Positions 1 to 11,818 of a stretch of DNA of 64,000 nt are shown here, piece after piece. The stretch lies in the NCBI GenBank assembly GCA_021029095.1, contig JAJOHG010000100.1:34923-98922 (forward strand). The letters run 5' to 3'. The DNA is from Phellopilus nigrolimitatus. Its lineage: Eukaryota > Basidiomycota > Agaricomycetes > Hymenochaetales > Hymenochaetaceae. The first letter of the stretch is position 1. Each line of letters begins with the position of its first letter. The translations under genes and the position numbers were made by a program. The notes beneath the pieces are model-generated. The model saw only the letters and a program-made list of their open reading frames with translations. It was not told where the DNA came from and did not search any database.

Positions 1-22
1 CGGTCAGGTTTTGCTCTAGCAT
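1..22 (-). CDS. PKL1: first codons of a kinase-like gene, cut by the window edge
   Basis: Only the first seven codons (MLEQNLT) are inside the window, so alone this would not be callable. The call rests on the match of these codons and the next ~60 bp upstream to the start of PKL7 at 18139, which shares the residues and a GGTCACGTGA motif upstream. It marks the outer edge of the left palindrome arm. The function of the family is unknown; see PKL2 for its features. Confidence 0.55.
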
Positions 23-84
23 GGTGAAAAAGATAAGGATGACGAGCGCACACGTGCCTTAAGAAACTGCAACCTCACGTGACC

Positions 85-1080
85 TGCCACAGCTCAAACG
101 GTCGGACGCGTGCCTCTGCTCATTCGGCGCGAACTCACGCGTTTGTTAGACTCTGTGCGACGCAAGGTCAACCCGATGGACTCGCGCCTGCGTGGGATCC
201 GCTTAGGTGTGTCTGCGCGCTTCTCGTGTAATGGCATGACGCGCAATGGACGATGCTGATACATATTTTCTACATAGTTACACACTGTTATACGACGCAC
301 ATGTACATCGGGCGATCACCGCGTTTTGAACTCGAGGGTCGCGTAGGGTGTGGACGCCAAACATGGCCTTCCGGCGAATGTCGAAGAGGCGGCGAAACGA
401 GACGCGCAAACAACGCTAGATGGCGCCCAGGGGTGGCTTGCACTCATAGGCAGACAGAGAACATGGTGGATGTCCTCCCGGGATGCCTGGGAATACGGTC
501 TTTCCGAGTTCACGAGTGTGCTGAGTCCTTCTAGTTTTTGTTTTCTTTCTACCGTACTCATGCGCACCACCATGGAATAACAGCGACGCCCAGCACAAAC
601 ATGTCGGCAGCGCGGGTTTCCGCTGCTTCTTGCGGCTTCATTCGTGTAGACGGCGACGCCCACCACGGACGAGGGCGTCGGCGCCGGCGTCCAGATGGCC
701 CGTCCGCTTGGCCGCACTGGGCTGCGGACGAGCTGGGCGAGAAGGGATAAGCGAGGCAGTCTGTTGGGCGGGAGGACGCGATGAGGAAAGAAGGGGGTCC
801 ATATGCTATTTTTGTTGATCGAGCAAGAGAAGAGGAGCAGGTGCGCGGTACGTGTCCGGTCAGCGTGCGCGTGCGCGCTCCAAATGCAAGACGTCGTCCA
901 TCCCATCCGCATTCTCGTCTCCTAGCGCATGCGCGCCAGCGTCCCAGAGTTCCAGAGCGGCCTCGCGGAAGTCAGTGAGGTCGTACCGACGTCTACAGCC
1001 CATCTGTCACGCCGACGTTGACGACGAGGGAGGGGGGGCCTAACCATCTCATGCAAACCAATAGCGTGATAAATATATCT
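85..1080 (+). pseudogene. R1: degenerate copy of gene R, 3' end missing
   Basis: This stretch aligns in direct orientation with 15690-16970 (R3) and as reverse complement with 10320-11660 (R2) and 20300-21530 (R4). Stretches of shared frame include a block around 465-520 encoding MVDVLPG and a block around 925-1010 matching the second exon of R2. Frames are interrupted by stops and indels, and the C-terminal exon seen in R2 and R4 is absent. I recognise no protein family. It lies between two kinase-like genes, as R3 originally did in the other arm. Confidence 0.55.
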
Positions 1081-1103
1081 AAATCTGTATCGCTCCAACC
1101 CTC

Positions 1104-2141
1104 TCAAAATTCGACATCCCAAGCTTGTTTCTCGTGAAAATCTGGAAGAGGCGTGCGCGTTTTGAAACTGTCGATGCTCGATTTCTCATCAGTAACGCCC
1201 TGTTTTCCAGCGAGGAGCATATATGTTTTCAGTATCTCTGAGTTCTCGAACGTAGCATGGAATCCGACTGGTGTAAGTTTGTCGATTATAGCTTGAATCG
1301 GCCGGTCGAAACTGTCGCCGGCCGCAATATAAGTGTTGCAGCCTATCTGGACACGTGGACGTACTGTCGAAAGTACAAAGTTAGCGGGGATGGAGTGTGT
1401 TGGGATCAAGAGAAAACACCAACACTCTTCCCAGGCGACCAGATTTGACGCGTACTCTGCCAAAATTTGGCCCGAGAAGTCAATCCAGCCATCCCCCTTG
1501 CGCCATGTACGGTCAGGAGAAACGCATGCATGTTCTATGATACCTCCGAGGCTGATAAAACGACACTCGCCATTCTTGAGAACAAACTTGTCCTCGTCGT
1601 ACCCGTACTTATCAAGGCCGTGATCGTGCATAATTACGATCTTCTCCAGAATATGATGCCTATAAATAAATAAAACGACTTATGAGTGTTCTGAAAAAGG
1701 CGCAGACTTGCACCAATCATTAGATGTTCACTTCAAACCGAGAGGTAGTCTGCAAAGAGTTCCATTATTAGGACTTCCGCAATCCTCAAGAACCAGGCAA
1801 CCTAATCCCGTGCCGTCCGAACAACTTCCTGTGTAGATACCGAGCACACAGGGAAACAGTAAGCCTTGAAGCCCGTGTACTCTTTCATAATTCTGCACTT
1901 CTTTGTCGAAATCGGCTATTTTATCGTCTCCAACATAGAGCTTGATGATGACGTTTTGATTATCGAGCGTAACACGATAGATCGCGATATCGAGTGCCCT
2001 TTTTATGCTGAGCATTGTTGAAGCATGTATGTAAGTATGGCCTGGGGGAGCTTCGGGATCTGTATTGGACAAATTGTAGTCCTCATTCGGAGCAGGACGC
2101 GGATAGGATTTGAGAACAATGGTCAGACTCTGTTTGAGCAT
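1104..2141 (-). CDS. PKL2: intact kinase-like (probable pseudokinase) gene
   Basis: Three exons (2141-1732, 1659-1424, 1363-1104) join into 301 codons. The protein has a kinase-fold N-lobe: a strand with the presumed ATP lysine (NVIIKLYVG, about residue 70) and a hinge-like CLVLEDCG. In the C-lobe, the usual HxDxxxxN catalytic loop is KYGYDEDKFVL with no aspartate in the catalytic place, and the DFG site reads ISLGG. An H-x-C motif that follows it is kept throughout the family. Intron phases match PKL3 and PKL5. This is inferred to be a catalytically dead member of a fungal kinase-like family; phosphotransfer is unlikely and a binding role is possible. The start was chosen because MLKQSLT is shared with the 15582 fragment. 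Confidence 0.75.
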
Positions 2142-2341
2142 GAAGTCAGAAAAAGTGTGCTTGCGTCACGGAGGCTTGAGTCACGGAGCACAGCCACGAG
2201 CCGCACGACTACCCTGCTGCAGCGCACGCACTCACGCTAATCGTGCAGGCCTGATTATACTGGCTTTGATTTCTCATCTTTGAACTGGGAAACAAGGAGA
2301 CGCAAGACAATTGCTTTATCGTGAATGCACAAACTAACTAC

Positions 2342-2498
2342 TTGGGCAATGCTGTCACAGATCGATATGCACGTGGACAATTGAATCATCGGTTCACCAA
2401 ATATTGGACAGCGATGAATACCACTCTGCCTCGCGCCGGGCTGATTCGAATTTTAGTAGATCGCTGAACATCAACATCTCTGCATCCGAGAAGATCAA
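2342..2498. repeat. Block Z, left copy: in direct orientation inside an inverted repeat
   Basis: This ~155-bp block matches 15222-15367 in the same orientation, although everything on either side of it matches in inverted orientation. Short inverted sequences (ACTTG ... CAAGT) sit at its edges. It lies in the shared promoter interval between the kinase-like gene and the GMC gene, so its flipping could change spacing or orientation of control sites. Confidence 0.6.
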
Positions 2499-3057
2499 GT
2501 GTACTAATCAGCCGGCATCTCTTCGAGCTCAACGAAAGCAGCTTATCAAGTACGAGAAGACGCTGCTTATCGTTGAAAAGAAATGTCTATATCACAATCG
2601 GCTCTGGAATCATTGAGCTTGTTCTTCTTGTCTTGCGCCGAACTAAATATCTAATCGTTTTCCGACTCGGCGACTTGAAAATGTTTAAAGGGTTTTTCCG
2701 TCCTTGTGTGCAGTATTGGATCCGTCCAAGTTCGAACACTAAACCATCTACGTTTCTACTTCAAGATATTGGATCGGGTATCTGGTGTACTTCTAGCGGG
2801 TTGATCAGTGAACTTTTGAAGTCCACAAGTGCCCGCATGTCTAATATGATGTGCGAAAGGGGGAACACTTTGACGACTTAATCAAGCTCATTGTGGTACT
2901 GTTCGCAGCAACGCCGTATGTTCCCGTGTTCCGTGAGTCAACTTCAAGATTGCATGTCGTGCGTTTCTTGGCGCTCGACGATGTGTATAAATATCCAGCA
3001 ACTCTTCGTACATCAACAACAGCCATTTCTGAATCCCAATCTCACTACTCCGCAGGT

Positions 3058-5955
3058 ATGAGTGCGATAGTGGAAGAAATTATTAGCAAGGCATTCGACT
3101 ATGTCGTCATCGGTGCGCACGTCCATACTATGCATCTTGTCCTGTGAATCTTATATGTATATCTCTGTCGTAGGAGGTGGTGTGCGTCCGTCGCTGAATC
3201 GAATCCTAACTTCAAACTCACTGATATAACAATTTTTTTAAATGTTTACTTGAATGACAGACCGCAGGGCTTACCGTCGCGGCACGCCTCGCAGAAGATC
3301 CATCGATCACTGTTGCTGTTCTAGAAGCTGGCCTGGAGCGTCTCGACGATCCCGTCATTAGTCAGTTGTTTGCTTCCCGCCAATCGTGTCCGATTTGGCT
3401 CTTTCTAGATCTAATTACTCTGCATAGACATACCAGGACAGTTCGGAAAGCACTTCGGCGACCCGAAATATGACTGGGACTTCCACACGGTTCCACAAGA
3501 GCACGCGAATGGCAGGGAAGTACCATGGCCGAGGGGTAAGGTGCTCGGAGGGAGCTCTGCTATCAATTTTTATGTACGTAACCTGGTCCAATTCTTGACT
3601 TTCTTACTCTCTAACTGCGGGCGAACTTGAAGGTCTGGGATCACCCTCCAAAGCAGGACATTGATGCCTGGGAGAAGCTCGGAAATCCGGGATGGAACTG
3701 GGAGCGATTCTCCAAGTCACTGAAGAAGACGGAGAGGTGCGTCAAGCTTTATTTCAACTCGTTATAGCTCCTGTACGACGGCTAAGTGTCTGCACTGTCA
3801 ATTTAGTTTCACGCCGCCGACCGATGAAAACGCCGCTCGCTACAAACAAGTTTTCAATCCGGACGCACATGGGACGTTAGGCCCGCTCAAGACGTCATTT
3901 CCTGGGTTTGTTATGGCGGGTGACGTCCCTTTTCAAGAGGTAATTCCTCATTTTTTAAGCCTTTTCGTAGCACTCACGCGTTCGGTACAGACAGTACTGA
4001 ATGCCGGAGTCAAGATTGCGAAGGATCCGGTACGTGCTAAACGTCCTACGTTTTGTGTTCTAGTCTGATTATGTCTTAAGATGAACGGAGATGTGAGTTT
4101 TCTAACACTGCGCGCAAAAACTCTGCCAAACGGCGGCGTGACTTAACGTCTGATTCCTTGTTCAGCCAATAGGCACTTGGATGGCACCTGTTACGCTTGA
4201 TGCGAAGACCCATAAGCGCTCGTATGCTGCGACGGTAAGTTACGTCTTGTCACTGTCCAGTTCACAACTCATGAAAGTCCTATTCGCCCAATAATACAGG
4301 CCTTCTATCAGCCGAACGCAAGCAAGCCTAATTTCCGCGTTCTGTGTGGTGCCCTTGTACACCGAATCGTAACTACGGGTTCGAATGATGATACGGTTGA
4401 AGCAAAAGCCGTTGAATTTGAGCACGGAGGCGTTATATATACGGTGTCTGTTAAAAAGGAAGTGGTCGTGAGCGCTGGGTCAGTCTTCTTCGTTTACGTC
4501 TCTCGTCACCATTGTTCTGAATATCAGGTCTGACCAGGTCTCTGAAATCGCCGCAAATCCTGGAGCTCTCCGGAATCGGAGACAAACAAGTGCTCAACCC
4601 TCTCGGGATACAGACCGTCATCGACCTTCCGGGTGTTGGATCAAATATGCAGGAGCATATCTACAGCTCGGTGATATTCGGTAAGGCCATTCGAAGTGCT
4701 TCTCAAAAGTATCTGGCTCAACGGAAACCCAGAATTGGATCCAGAGCTTGGTCACGAGACACTGGATCGCTTGGCCGACAATGACTATGCGACTGCACAG
4801 CTGGCCCTCCAGTGAGATCCAAATCTGTTGTCCAGAGCGACGTTTCCTGAAATTTACTTTTCCTCGTCTCGTAGCGCCGTGGGCAAAGGTTTCCTTAGAA
4901 TCGGGCTTTCAGGTTTTACTTTCCTTCCATTCTCCACTATCACGTCTCCGGAGCGGGCTCGCGAATTCGTGGGCCGTCAACGCCAGCGGATCGAAGAGAA
5001 GCAGAAAAGCGGTTCTCTCCCTCCAGGTCTGAAGGAGCAATACGAGCTACAACTGGGAAAATTCGAGAGGGACGAAGGAGGGGAATGCGAGCTCATCTGC
5101 TTCCCGGGATATCTTGGCATGGGAGGTACGCTCAGTCTCACCCTAAAGCGCGGATCGTGGAACTGAGACGGTGCCATAGTCCCAGGGGCCGGAAAGCCGT
5201 ACATGTCGATCCTTCTTAGCTTCAATCACCTATTCGGTCGCGGCACCGTCGTAAGTTTTACGTTCTTATAATCATTCTTGTTGTGTACCGTCATATGTTT
5301 TAGCACGCAACTTCAACCGATCCGCACGTCCAGCCGGATATCGACCCTCATTATTTTGAGGAGAAACTGGGTAAGTATCATTGGTTGATTCTCGGCATTT
5401 CTAATTCTGCGCACCTCCTGTAGACCTTGATGTAGTGGTCGAGACCGTGAAGTTTATGCGCCAACTAGCGGAACTCGAGCCGTTCAAGAGCTTTTTCGGT
5501 GAGTCACAACCCACGTGAAGAAGCATGAGCTAATTCTAGAGCAGTGAAGGAGGTCATGCCTGGTCCAGCGTGTACGACGGATAAAGAAATCGAAGATTTC
5601 GTCAAGAACAGTCTGAAAACGACTTACCGTACGTCCATTGCCGCTAACATTGCCGTGATCTTTTTTTCAAATGAACACACATTTATCGCGTAGATACGAC
5701 GAGTACGCTGAGCATGCTTCCTCGGGAGCTCAACGGCGTTGTCGACCCGAATTTGCGTGTGTACGGCACGAAGAATATCCGCGTAGCTGACCTGAGCATT
5801 GTCCCGCTTCACGTCGCCGCTCATACGCAATGTAAGCCGCGGATGGTTCCCTTTTCAACAGAATAATTGCTGACTTTACCTGCAAAGCCACTGCATACGC
5901 GATCGGCGAGCAAGCGGCCGATATTATACTGGGTCGCATCCCCCCAGTGAAGTGA
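3058..5955 (+). CDS. GMC oxidoreductase, copy 1
   Basis: Flavoenzyme of the glucose-methanol-choline family, which oxidises alcohols with an FAD cofactor. Nineteen exons (3058-3112, 3174-3181, 3261-3360, 3428-3573, 3633-3736, 3807-3939, 3991-4029, 4081-4092, 4166-4234, 4300-4478, 4538-4680, 4733-4811, 4875-5125, 5180-5250, 5304-5370, 5424-5498, 5545-5628, 5694-5831, 5888-5955) give 606 residues without a stop. Visible are the FAD motif VVIGGGTAGL near residue 17, GKVLGGSSAINFY, the second GMC signature SLKSPQILELSGIG, and the two C-terminal histidine sites (HTTSTLSML; PLHVAAHTQ). No signal peptide is seen, so it is probably intracellular, unlike secreted aryl-alcohol oxidases. The FAD glycine motif is completed by an 8-nt exon. 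Substrate unknown. Confidence 0.85.
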
Positions 5956-6115
5956 GGCTACCATAGACCGTGGCCTGTGGCATGTTCACATGGTGCATAG
6001 ATGTTTGCCTACTTAAAGAATACTTGGTTGTTTCGCCTGTCCGGCATTTTTGAAGAATAGAATAGACGCTGTACCCAATGTCAGGTTTTCTCAATTCGTC
6101 CAGGTTCTGTTGAGG

Positions 6116-6853
6116 GGCATCCCGACAAGCGGCAGTGTTTCGAAATAAAAATCATCCCCTCTTCTTTATTCCTATGTTTGTCTCTATTTTCTGTCTTGTT
6201 CGCCTTCGAGGGTACTTGGCTTTAGCCACAGGCTGCCAGGTCGCTTTTCTCAATCTACGCATAGCGCCGCGCCTCCTGCCTACTGTGCACAGCTTCAAGT
6301 GGTGCATTCGCCGGGGCAAGTTCGCAAGGATGGTCCGCGACTACGAAACGAGAACCGCGATCTCCGGGTTGTCGGTATCAGCCAACGGAAGTGGGGCACG
6401 CACGGGCAGCTTAATGTTGAGCTGGTCGTCAATTTCGGGATTCTCAGATGCTTTGCGGCCCGCTTCACGCGTGTGCTGCTCGTTGAGTTCAATAGGTACA
6501 GACTTGAAGGTGCGACTGCGAGTTCGAGCGAAGCGAAATACACTGGTGGACTTGCTTGAGGAATCCAGACTCTCGAAGATGAGATGTATCAAACAGCACG
6601 ATGATAGAGATAAAGTGATACAAAACTCGGTCGACATTTCGCCTTTGTCTTTGATCTAGAACAACAAACAACAGGCGTATGTAGACGTCTTTTGAGGTAT
6701 ATATGTGTACAATTTCCGATTTCCGTGTCCGTGTCCGTGAACGCCTGGATGGTATGAAGAGGAACAAAGTCGCATAAGGGGTCTAGGAGGAGGGGGTGAG
6801 GCGAAGGAATAGGGAAGAAAGGTGTCGCATATAGTCGGGACGTTGTCGTTAGT
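6116..6853. other. Spacer without a supported gene
   Basis: A minus-strand frame runs through about 6295-6640 with a protein-like composition (for example ELNEQHTREAGRKASEN), and an overlapping plus-strand frame also stays open. No start, splice pattern or second copy in the window supports either, and I recognise no domain. Confidence 0.4.
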
Positions 6854-7776
6854 TTATGGGGACGGCGTTTTGCGGGTTTCGACGACCTCATGCGCCGAGG
6901 TGCGGACGTCGAGGTATGTCTGGCCTTGGATGACAACGACCGCGAATTGATCTACGAACAAAATTGGGAGGCCGTCAGCGGAAGCCTAAGAGTCGCGAAG
7001 AGAAGGAGGGAAAGCGGCGCACGGTGTTTCCAGATGCCGAACTCCTGCGCGAGCTCGTACAGCGCCGTGCACTTGAACTGCGCGAGCTCCGGCGCGCTCT
7101 CGCCCATGTGCCAGTCGCCGTCCCACGGGCACGCGTGCCGCTGGAGGTCCTGGAAGTGCACGAGCCGGAAGACGCCGTCGTCGCCGCGCACGATATTGTT
7201 CCCCGAGAGGTCGACGGTCATGTGCAGGCCCGCGCGGTGCAGCCGCCCGATTTGCTTGAGGATCTCGTACCTGCGCAGGAGTATGAATGGGTAACTAAAT
7301 GCGCGCGCAAAAAAACAAAACGTTTTGACTAACCGGTCATCGAGCGACTGGTTCGCGATCTTATCGATCAGCATCCCGCAGTACTCCTGGACTATGCAGC
7401 CCACCCGCCGCTTCCGCCGCCCCTTGCCCTTCCCCGCCGAGCCCCTCGCGTCCGCCGCTGTCTCCGAGTCCAGCGGCGCCTCTTCCTCGCCGACGTAAAA
7501 TCCGAGGACCGTCGGGACGATCGTGCCCTGGAACGGCCTGAGCAGCGTGTGGTAGACCTCCGCCTCGTACTTGACGTCCTCGAAGTAGGGCTCGGCGCAC
7601 ATCTTGAGGACGATGTTCTTGCCGTCGAGTCCCGAGCTTTGGTAGATGGTCGAGTTGTAGTTGTCCTGGATGCCGGACAGGGCGCGCACATGTCGGTGAC
7701 CCGGGGGCGCTTGGCCGTCGACGCCGCTGAGAACAAGCTCACGTCCGTCAGGAAGCGCGACAGTGAGGCTGGACAT
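6854..7776 (-). CDS. PKL3: intact kinase-like gene, most kinase-like member
   Basis: Three exons (7776-7334, 7270-7023, 6951-6854) give 262 residues. It keeps the N-lobe lysine (NIVLKMC), a basic loop GKGKGRRKRR, the hinge CIVQEYCG, and a catalytic loop HMTVDLSGNNIV in which the aspartate and asparagine of HxDxxxxN survive. The DFG position reads VHFQ, with histidine for the metal-binding aspartate, and the family H-x-C motif follows. The last exon is much shorter than in PKL2 and PKL5. GC content is higher than in its neighbours. Activity without the DFG aspartate is doubtful. The start MSSLTV matches the start of PKL5. Confidence 0.75.
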
Positions 7777-7959
7777 TAAATACGCGGAGGCTCGGGAAGG
7801 CGATCACGGAGATAGAAGCGCGGCGGGCGACTGGCGGCCATAGAAGCAATACCGAGAGTTGGGCGATCCGCTTGTCGGACGGAAGCAAGAGAGAACGGCA
7901 ATTCGCAGATCACGTGCGCGTGGGAAGACACGCGTCGCGTCTCGCTTTTCCCCGGCGAA

Positions 7960-8334
7960 GTCTCTTTTCGTGAAAACTCGCAGTCTTTTTGTCTAATACA
8001 GCCTGCTAGGAAACCATCCGGACCTTCATGTTCAGTGTACACCGCGGGTAATCGAGAAACTGCGGCGTCTTTATGCTGTCCTACTTCCTCATAGATGGTT
8101 CTCTCCTTCTCAAGAGCATCAACGCCTTTCGATCCAGCGAAGAGTCTGATAATGACTGTCTTCATCCATTGTCACGCGGAAAGTGCGAGAGATGTCGTCG
8201 TTGTATAACAGAGTGTCCTTTTTGTTCAGCTGAGCAAAGCAGTTGCCTTTAGGAAAGTCGGGATTTGTGTTAGTGATAGTAAACCTTCCTCGGGTTCCAT
8301 ACGTAGAATCGAAAGTGATCGTCCGCATAAGCAT
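7960..8334 (-). pseudogene. PKL4: N-lobe remnant of a kinase-like gene with a frameshift
   Basis: Reading from 8334, MLMRTITFD and the stretch up to FRVTMD correspond to the PKL2 N-terminus. The frame then breaks at about 8160 and the following segment (KTVIIRLFAGSKG ... GCIRQKDC) continues in another frame as far as the hinge, where similarity ends. No C-lobe is present. It lies directly upstream of PKL3 on the same strand. Confidence 0.65.
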
Positions 8335-8774
8335 GCCAGAAGATACGATAATCAGAGATTGATGCGCTTTGATACTTTTGTGCCGATTGCCATCATGTGA
8401 TCCGGTTATCAAGTCAGTAGGTTAAAGACCTTACACGTAATGACGCAGGCATAGCGAGTTTGAGGGGGCATTTTCCCTAAAGTTTTTACGAGCAAAGCCG
8501 CAAAGTTACGTTACTGCTAATATCAACGGGAAACATCGTTCAATCTCGTTTTCCACTTGAGCTCGAGCACTTTTCATGAACCTTCCTTGCGATATTCCTC
8601 ATGACCCATTGTCTTGTGCCGGCTTGAGCAGTGAGTACGCAGCCATCTTCTGAAGCTCGGTACAAAGACTCACTGACAAAGCAATGGTCTTCCAGTCCAA
8701 AACTTGGTATCGCTGGCACGAAGGATAGCCGAACATCTCTTACTCTGGACTGGCAGCACTTCGACAAAAACGTC

Positions 8775-9825
8775 ATGTCATCTCTGAGAGTTACGCTCCC
8801 CACGTCTCTTGATCTTTATATCAAAGGTCGCACCGAGCAATATCTTCTTGGTGTTCCCGGCCTCACTTCCGTCTCGAAGCGCACAATACACGCAGTTGTG
8901 ACATCCCAAATCGTAGAAGACCAGCGCTCATCTATTTACCGCGCAACAATTCCTACTCACGGGAATGTCGTATTGAAGTTTCACCTCGAAGAATACCGCT
9001 CGATGGACGACTTGAGGGAAGAAGCTTCCCTATACACAGGCCAATTAAAGGATCTGCAGGGAACGGTGATTCCGCGCTATCACGGCCTATATGTTGGCGG
9101 AGATGAGTCGCAGGAACAGTTTGTCTGTATTGTCTTGGAAGACTGTGGAGACCCTCCGCGGGATGTATTTCACAGGCACTACAGTCAGGACGAAAGGTGA
9201 CTAGTATATTTAATCCTTCAGCTGAGGACTCCGTAACATATATGTGTGTTTTCTTTGCTTAGAATAGAAATTCTCAAGCAACTTTTCGAGCTTCATAAAA
9301 AAGGATACATCCCGAAAACGTTCGAGGAGGAGAACGTCGTCGGCGAACCTGGAGCCTATCGTCTCGTCGGCCTACGTGTTCCTTTCAAGACCGATCACAA
9401 ATGCGAATTCGACGGCCAATGGTACGCCGACGAGCGCATCCCAGTTGACAAGTTCTCTTGCAACTGGCTGTTTCAAGATGGCCTAACGATGCGTGTCTGG
9501 GCGCAATGTGCGTCTGCTGTATTGCTTATAAGATTGCGAGCCGAGCCAGTGAGCTGACTTTGCCATTCGTCTTTCAGGGGGAAGACCGTTTGTGAAAATC
9601 TTCGGCCGCCCCTACTACAATATTGAAGATTACCCGTGTCAGCCTGAGATCGACGAGCTTTCTAAATTCGTACCGAAATCGTTCGACGAGGACTGCGATA
9701 GGCCTATCCTAAGCGGCTGGTTCAAGGATGTTAAAAAGATGATGGACGTCGTGGAAAAGGCAGGGGAGAAGCCTTTAACTGCACAGATGGTGATGGAGCA
9801 TGTTAAAATGCCAAAGTTTTCTTGA
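8775..9825 (+). CDS. PKL5: intact kinase-like (pseudokinase) gene
   Basis: Exons 8775-9196, 9263-9507 and 9578-9825 give 304 residues with the intron phases of PKL2. The N-lobe lysine is in GNVVLKFHL and the hinge is CIVLEDCG. The catalytic loop is IPKTFEEENVV, with threonine for the catalytic aspartate and the asparagine kept. The DFG site is LVGL. The family H-x-C motif (TDHKCEFDG) follows. A tail of about 80 residues ends MPKFS. The upstream frame is open, but MSSL is the start shared with PKL3. The gene stands head to head with the PKL3/PKL4 pair and is followed by the HAM1-tail fragment and R2, as PKL7 is followed by the matching fragment and R4. Confidence 0.75.
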
Positions 9826-9959
9826 ATGATTTAAGAAACAAAGTTGAGGAGTAATCCGAAGCGACGATATGTTTTAGGTAGATATTGAGGCTAGTAGTAG
9901 TAATAACATTGAAGATATCGTTCTCTTGCACGACACTAGCAGAAACACTCCAAGCTATT

Positions 9960-10085
9960 CCACATAAAAGAAGAATCGGTTTCGGGGGTCAGCGCCAAGC
10001 CGCGCTTCGTCACGACCTTGAAGTGCAAGTGTTGCGACCTGCTTGACTGTGCCTCACCCTTTCTAAAACACACGCGTTAGGAGGA
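9960..10085 (-). pseudogene. Stray 3' exon fragment of a HAM1-like gene (copy 1)
   Basis: On the minus strand an intron end followed by codons for FKVVTKRG.AL.PE closely matches the last exon of the HAM1-like gene at 31364-34228 (FKVVAKRDSVLMPE). Only this exon and its acceptor region are present. The same fragment recurs at 19430-19590, in both places between a kinase-like gene and an R copy. Confidence 0.65.
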
Positions 10086-10319
10086 TTGAAAGCGATAGGA
10101 CCGGGAGATTATGCGAACCGCTTCTTAACCCAAGCAGGAAACGCACGCATGTTAGATGACAGCATTCTAATCTTGTATTTCTCAATCCAATGAAGACACG
10201 CACTAGTAGGCGCCGGCCGGATTGACGACACACAGCGTTCCCTTATCTTTCGCCAAAAAACACGTGCTCCGACACCGGCGTAGCTGGACAAAACTGACCA
10301 TCGGTGAGTCGGCAGTCAA

Positions 10320-11660
10320 AGCTCAAACCACTCGCAGTTCCACACACACGATAATCACGCCCCGACAGACGTTGCTCTCCAAGTCCGGCCGCGTTGACCC
10401 GCCGAATCCGGTCAACCGTTCGCTCAACTTCTGCAATGTATTTTGCATTCGGTCGACTGCGGCATCGATGTGCTCTTTGTCAGCATGCGCAGCGCTGTCC
10501 GCACTGTCGAGGAGATCCGCGCATTCTGGAAGGAGCGCGCCCCGATAGATTCTTCTCCAGCTTCCTCGAAATGGTGTATCACACTGCGCCGCCAATTGCC
10601 CGCAATGTCGGTTTCTAAACGTTCCGCATAGCCTCCAGTGTAGGTGCATTCGCACGCATGCAGCGCGCCTGAGCCTGCCTGGACGCAGAACCCCGCTGCG
10701 CACCGCCGGTACGCATCCCATCCATCTCGCGTCCCCTTGACGTCGTTGTCGGCGCAGCAGACAGGTTATAGACGTCAACCAGGCCCCGCTGTCTTCGGCG
10801 AAGCAACTCTGGGCCGCTGACGCGTGCGTGCTGGGCGACGGGGATATGGGGTGGGATGGACAGTGCCTCTGTCTGCGGAGAGCGCACGCCGTTTCTCATC
10901 TTGCTGGATAGCCAGAAGTAGAAGAAAACTTTCACTTTGCTCCTCGCAGCTGTCCTCCCACCCAGCACACCGCCCTGCTGACCGCGCCTCCTACACTGCT
11001 CTCTGACATTGTGTGTCGCGTGGGTGGACAGGACGCCTGAACAGAGCGCACCGTGACAGCGGCGACTCGAGCGTGCGTTGACACCGTGCTTGCGCCGGGT
11101 TCGCTGCCGATTCATACTGGTGTACATGAGTAGATTAGGAAGAGAATAAAAAGCAGACAGACTCACCGCACGCGTGAGTTCGAGATGGCCGCATCCCGAG
11201 GGTGCTCCGGAAGGTCGTCCAGCATGTTTTTCGTCTGTTGTGAGTGCAGCCTGCTTCTCGACTCCATCTACCGCCGTTCACACGTCCTCGTCACGCCACC
11301 TGCTCATCCCAAGCCGGAAGCCCATGTCCGACGTCCACGCCGATACTAGCACGAGCTGCTACGTCGCGATCCTCGAGAAAGAAACGCGGGTCGTGCAATA
11401 AGGAGTAGCTATGTACTTGAAAAGATCAATATTGTGGATAGCGTGTCAAGGGGTTATGCGGAAAGCACACAGCTCACCTGAGGCAATGTCATCCTGCACA
11501 ATCCCGAGCCACGATACCCCAGGATTTTATTTTCCCGCTACATTTCACGAAGGGACTCGCGCATGGCGGCAATCACCGATCTCAATGATGCTTGTCAATT
11601 GCCGAGATGTGCCGAAGGTATTTGGTCAGCATCTGACGCAAACGTGTTTTCTTATGTACT
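10320..11660 (-). pseudogene. R2: degenerate copy of gene R
   Basis: This and R4 (20300-21530) keep the best-preserved part of R. The final exon ends at 10323 and reads CADLLDSADSAAHA..EHIDAA..RMQNTLQKLSERL..FG...RPDLE..VCR; the R4 version differs at about a third of positions yet keeps frame and stop. An upstream exon (about 10615-10810) ends EAMRN before a GTTTAG...GCGCAG intron. Further upstream the reading breaks up. The C-terminal part looks alpha-helical. The family is unknown, and the gene is probably dead because the 5' exons of the four copies do not share a frame. Confidence 0.5.
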
Positions 11661-11818
11661 ACGCAGAACCTGGACAAGTCGAATAATCCTGATCACCATG
11701 TACAACGTCTACTCCTTCCTTCAAAAACGCGGGACAGGCGAAACACTCGAGTATCCTTCAAGCAAACATTTGTCTATCCTAACATGCTACAAGCCAAGGT
11801 CTATAATAGCCTGGAACC

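Larger units (their letters stand above)
1..6115 (+). repeat. Left arm of the 6-kb palindrome (IR1-L)
   Basis: Gene order is PKL1(-), R1(+), PKL2(-), GMC oxidoreductase(+). The same genes occur in mirror order at 11655-18170. Homology is clearest from about 2045 to 6115, where the GMC gene, its promoter region, the start of PKL2 and ~150 bp beyond the GMC stop codon all pair with the reverse complement of 11655-15678. The outer part (1-2044) pairs with 15679-18170 only once a later inversion in the right arm is undone. The arms differ by many substitutions and small indels, so this is not an assembly artefact of identical sequence. Confidence 0.85.

Noticed and set aside
316..912. 198-codon open frame on the minus strand
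   Set aside because: It lies antisense in degenerate R1, has no counterpart kept open in R2, R3 or R4, and its composition reflects the GC-rich repeat.
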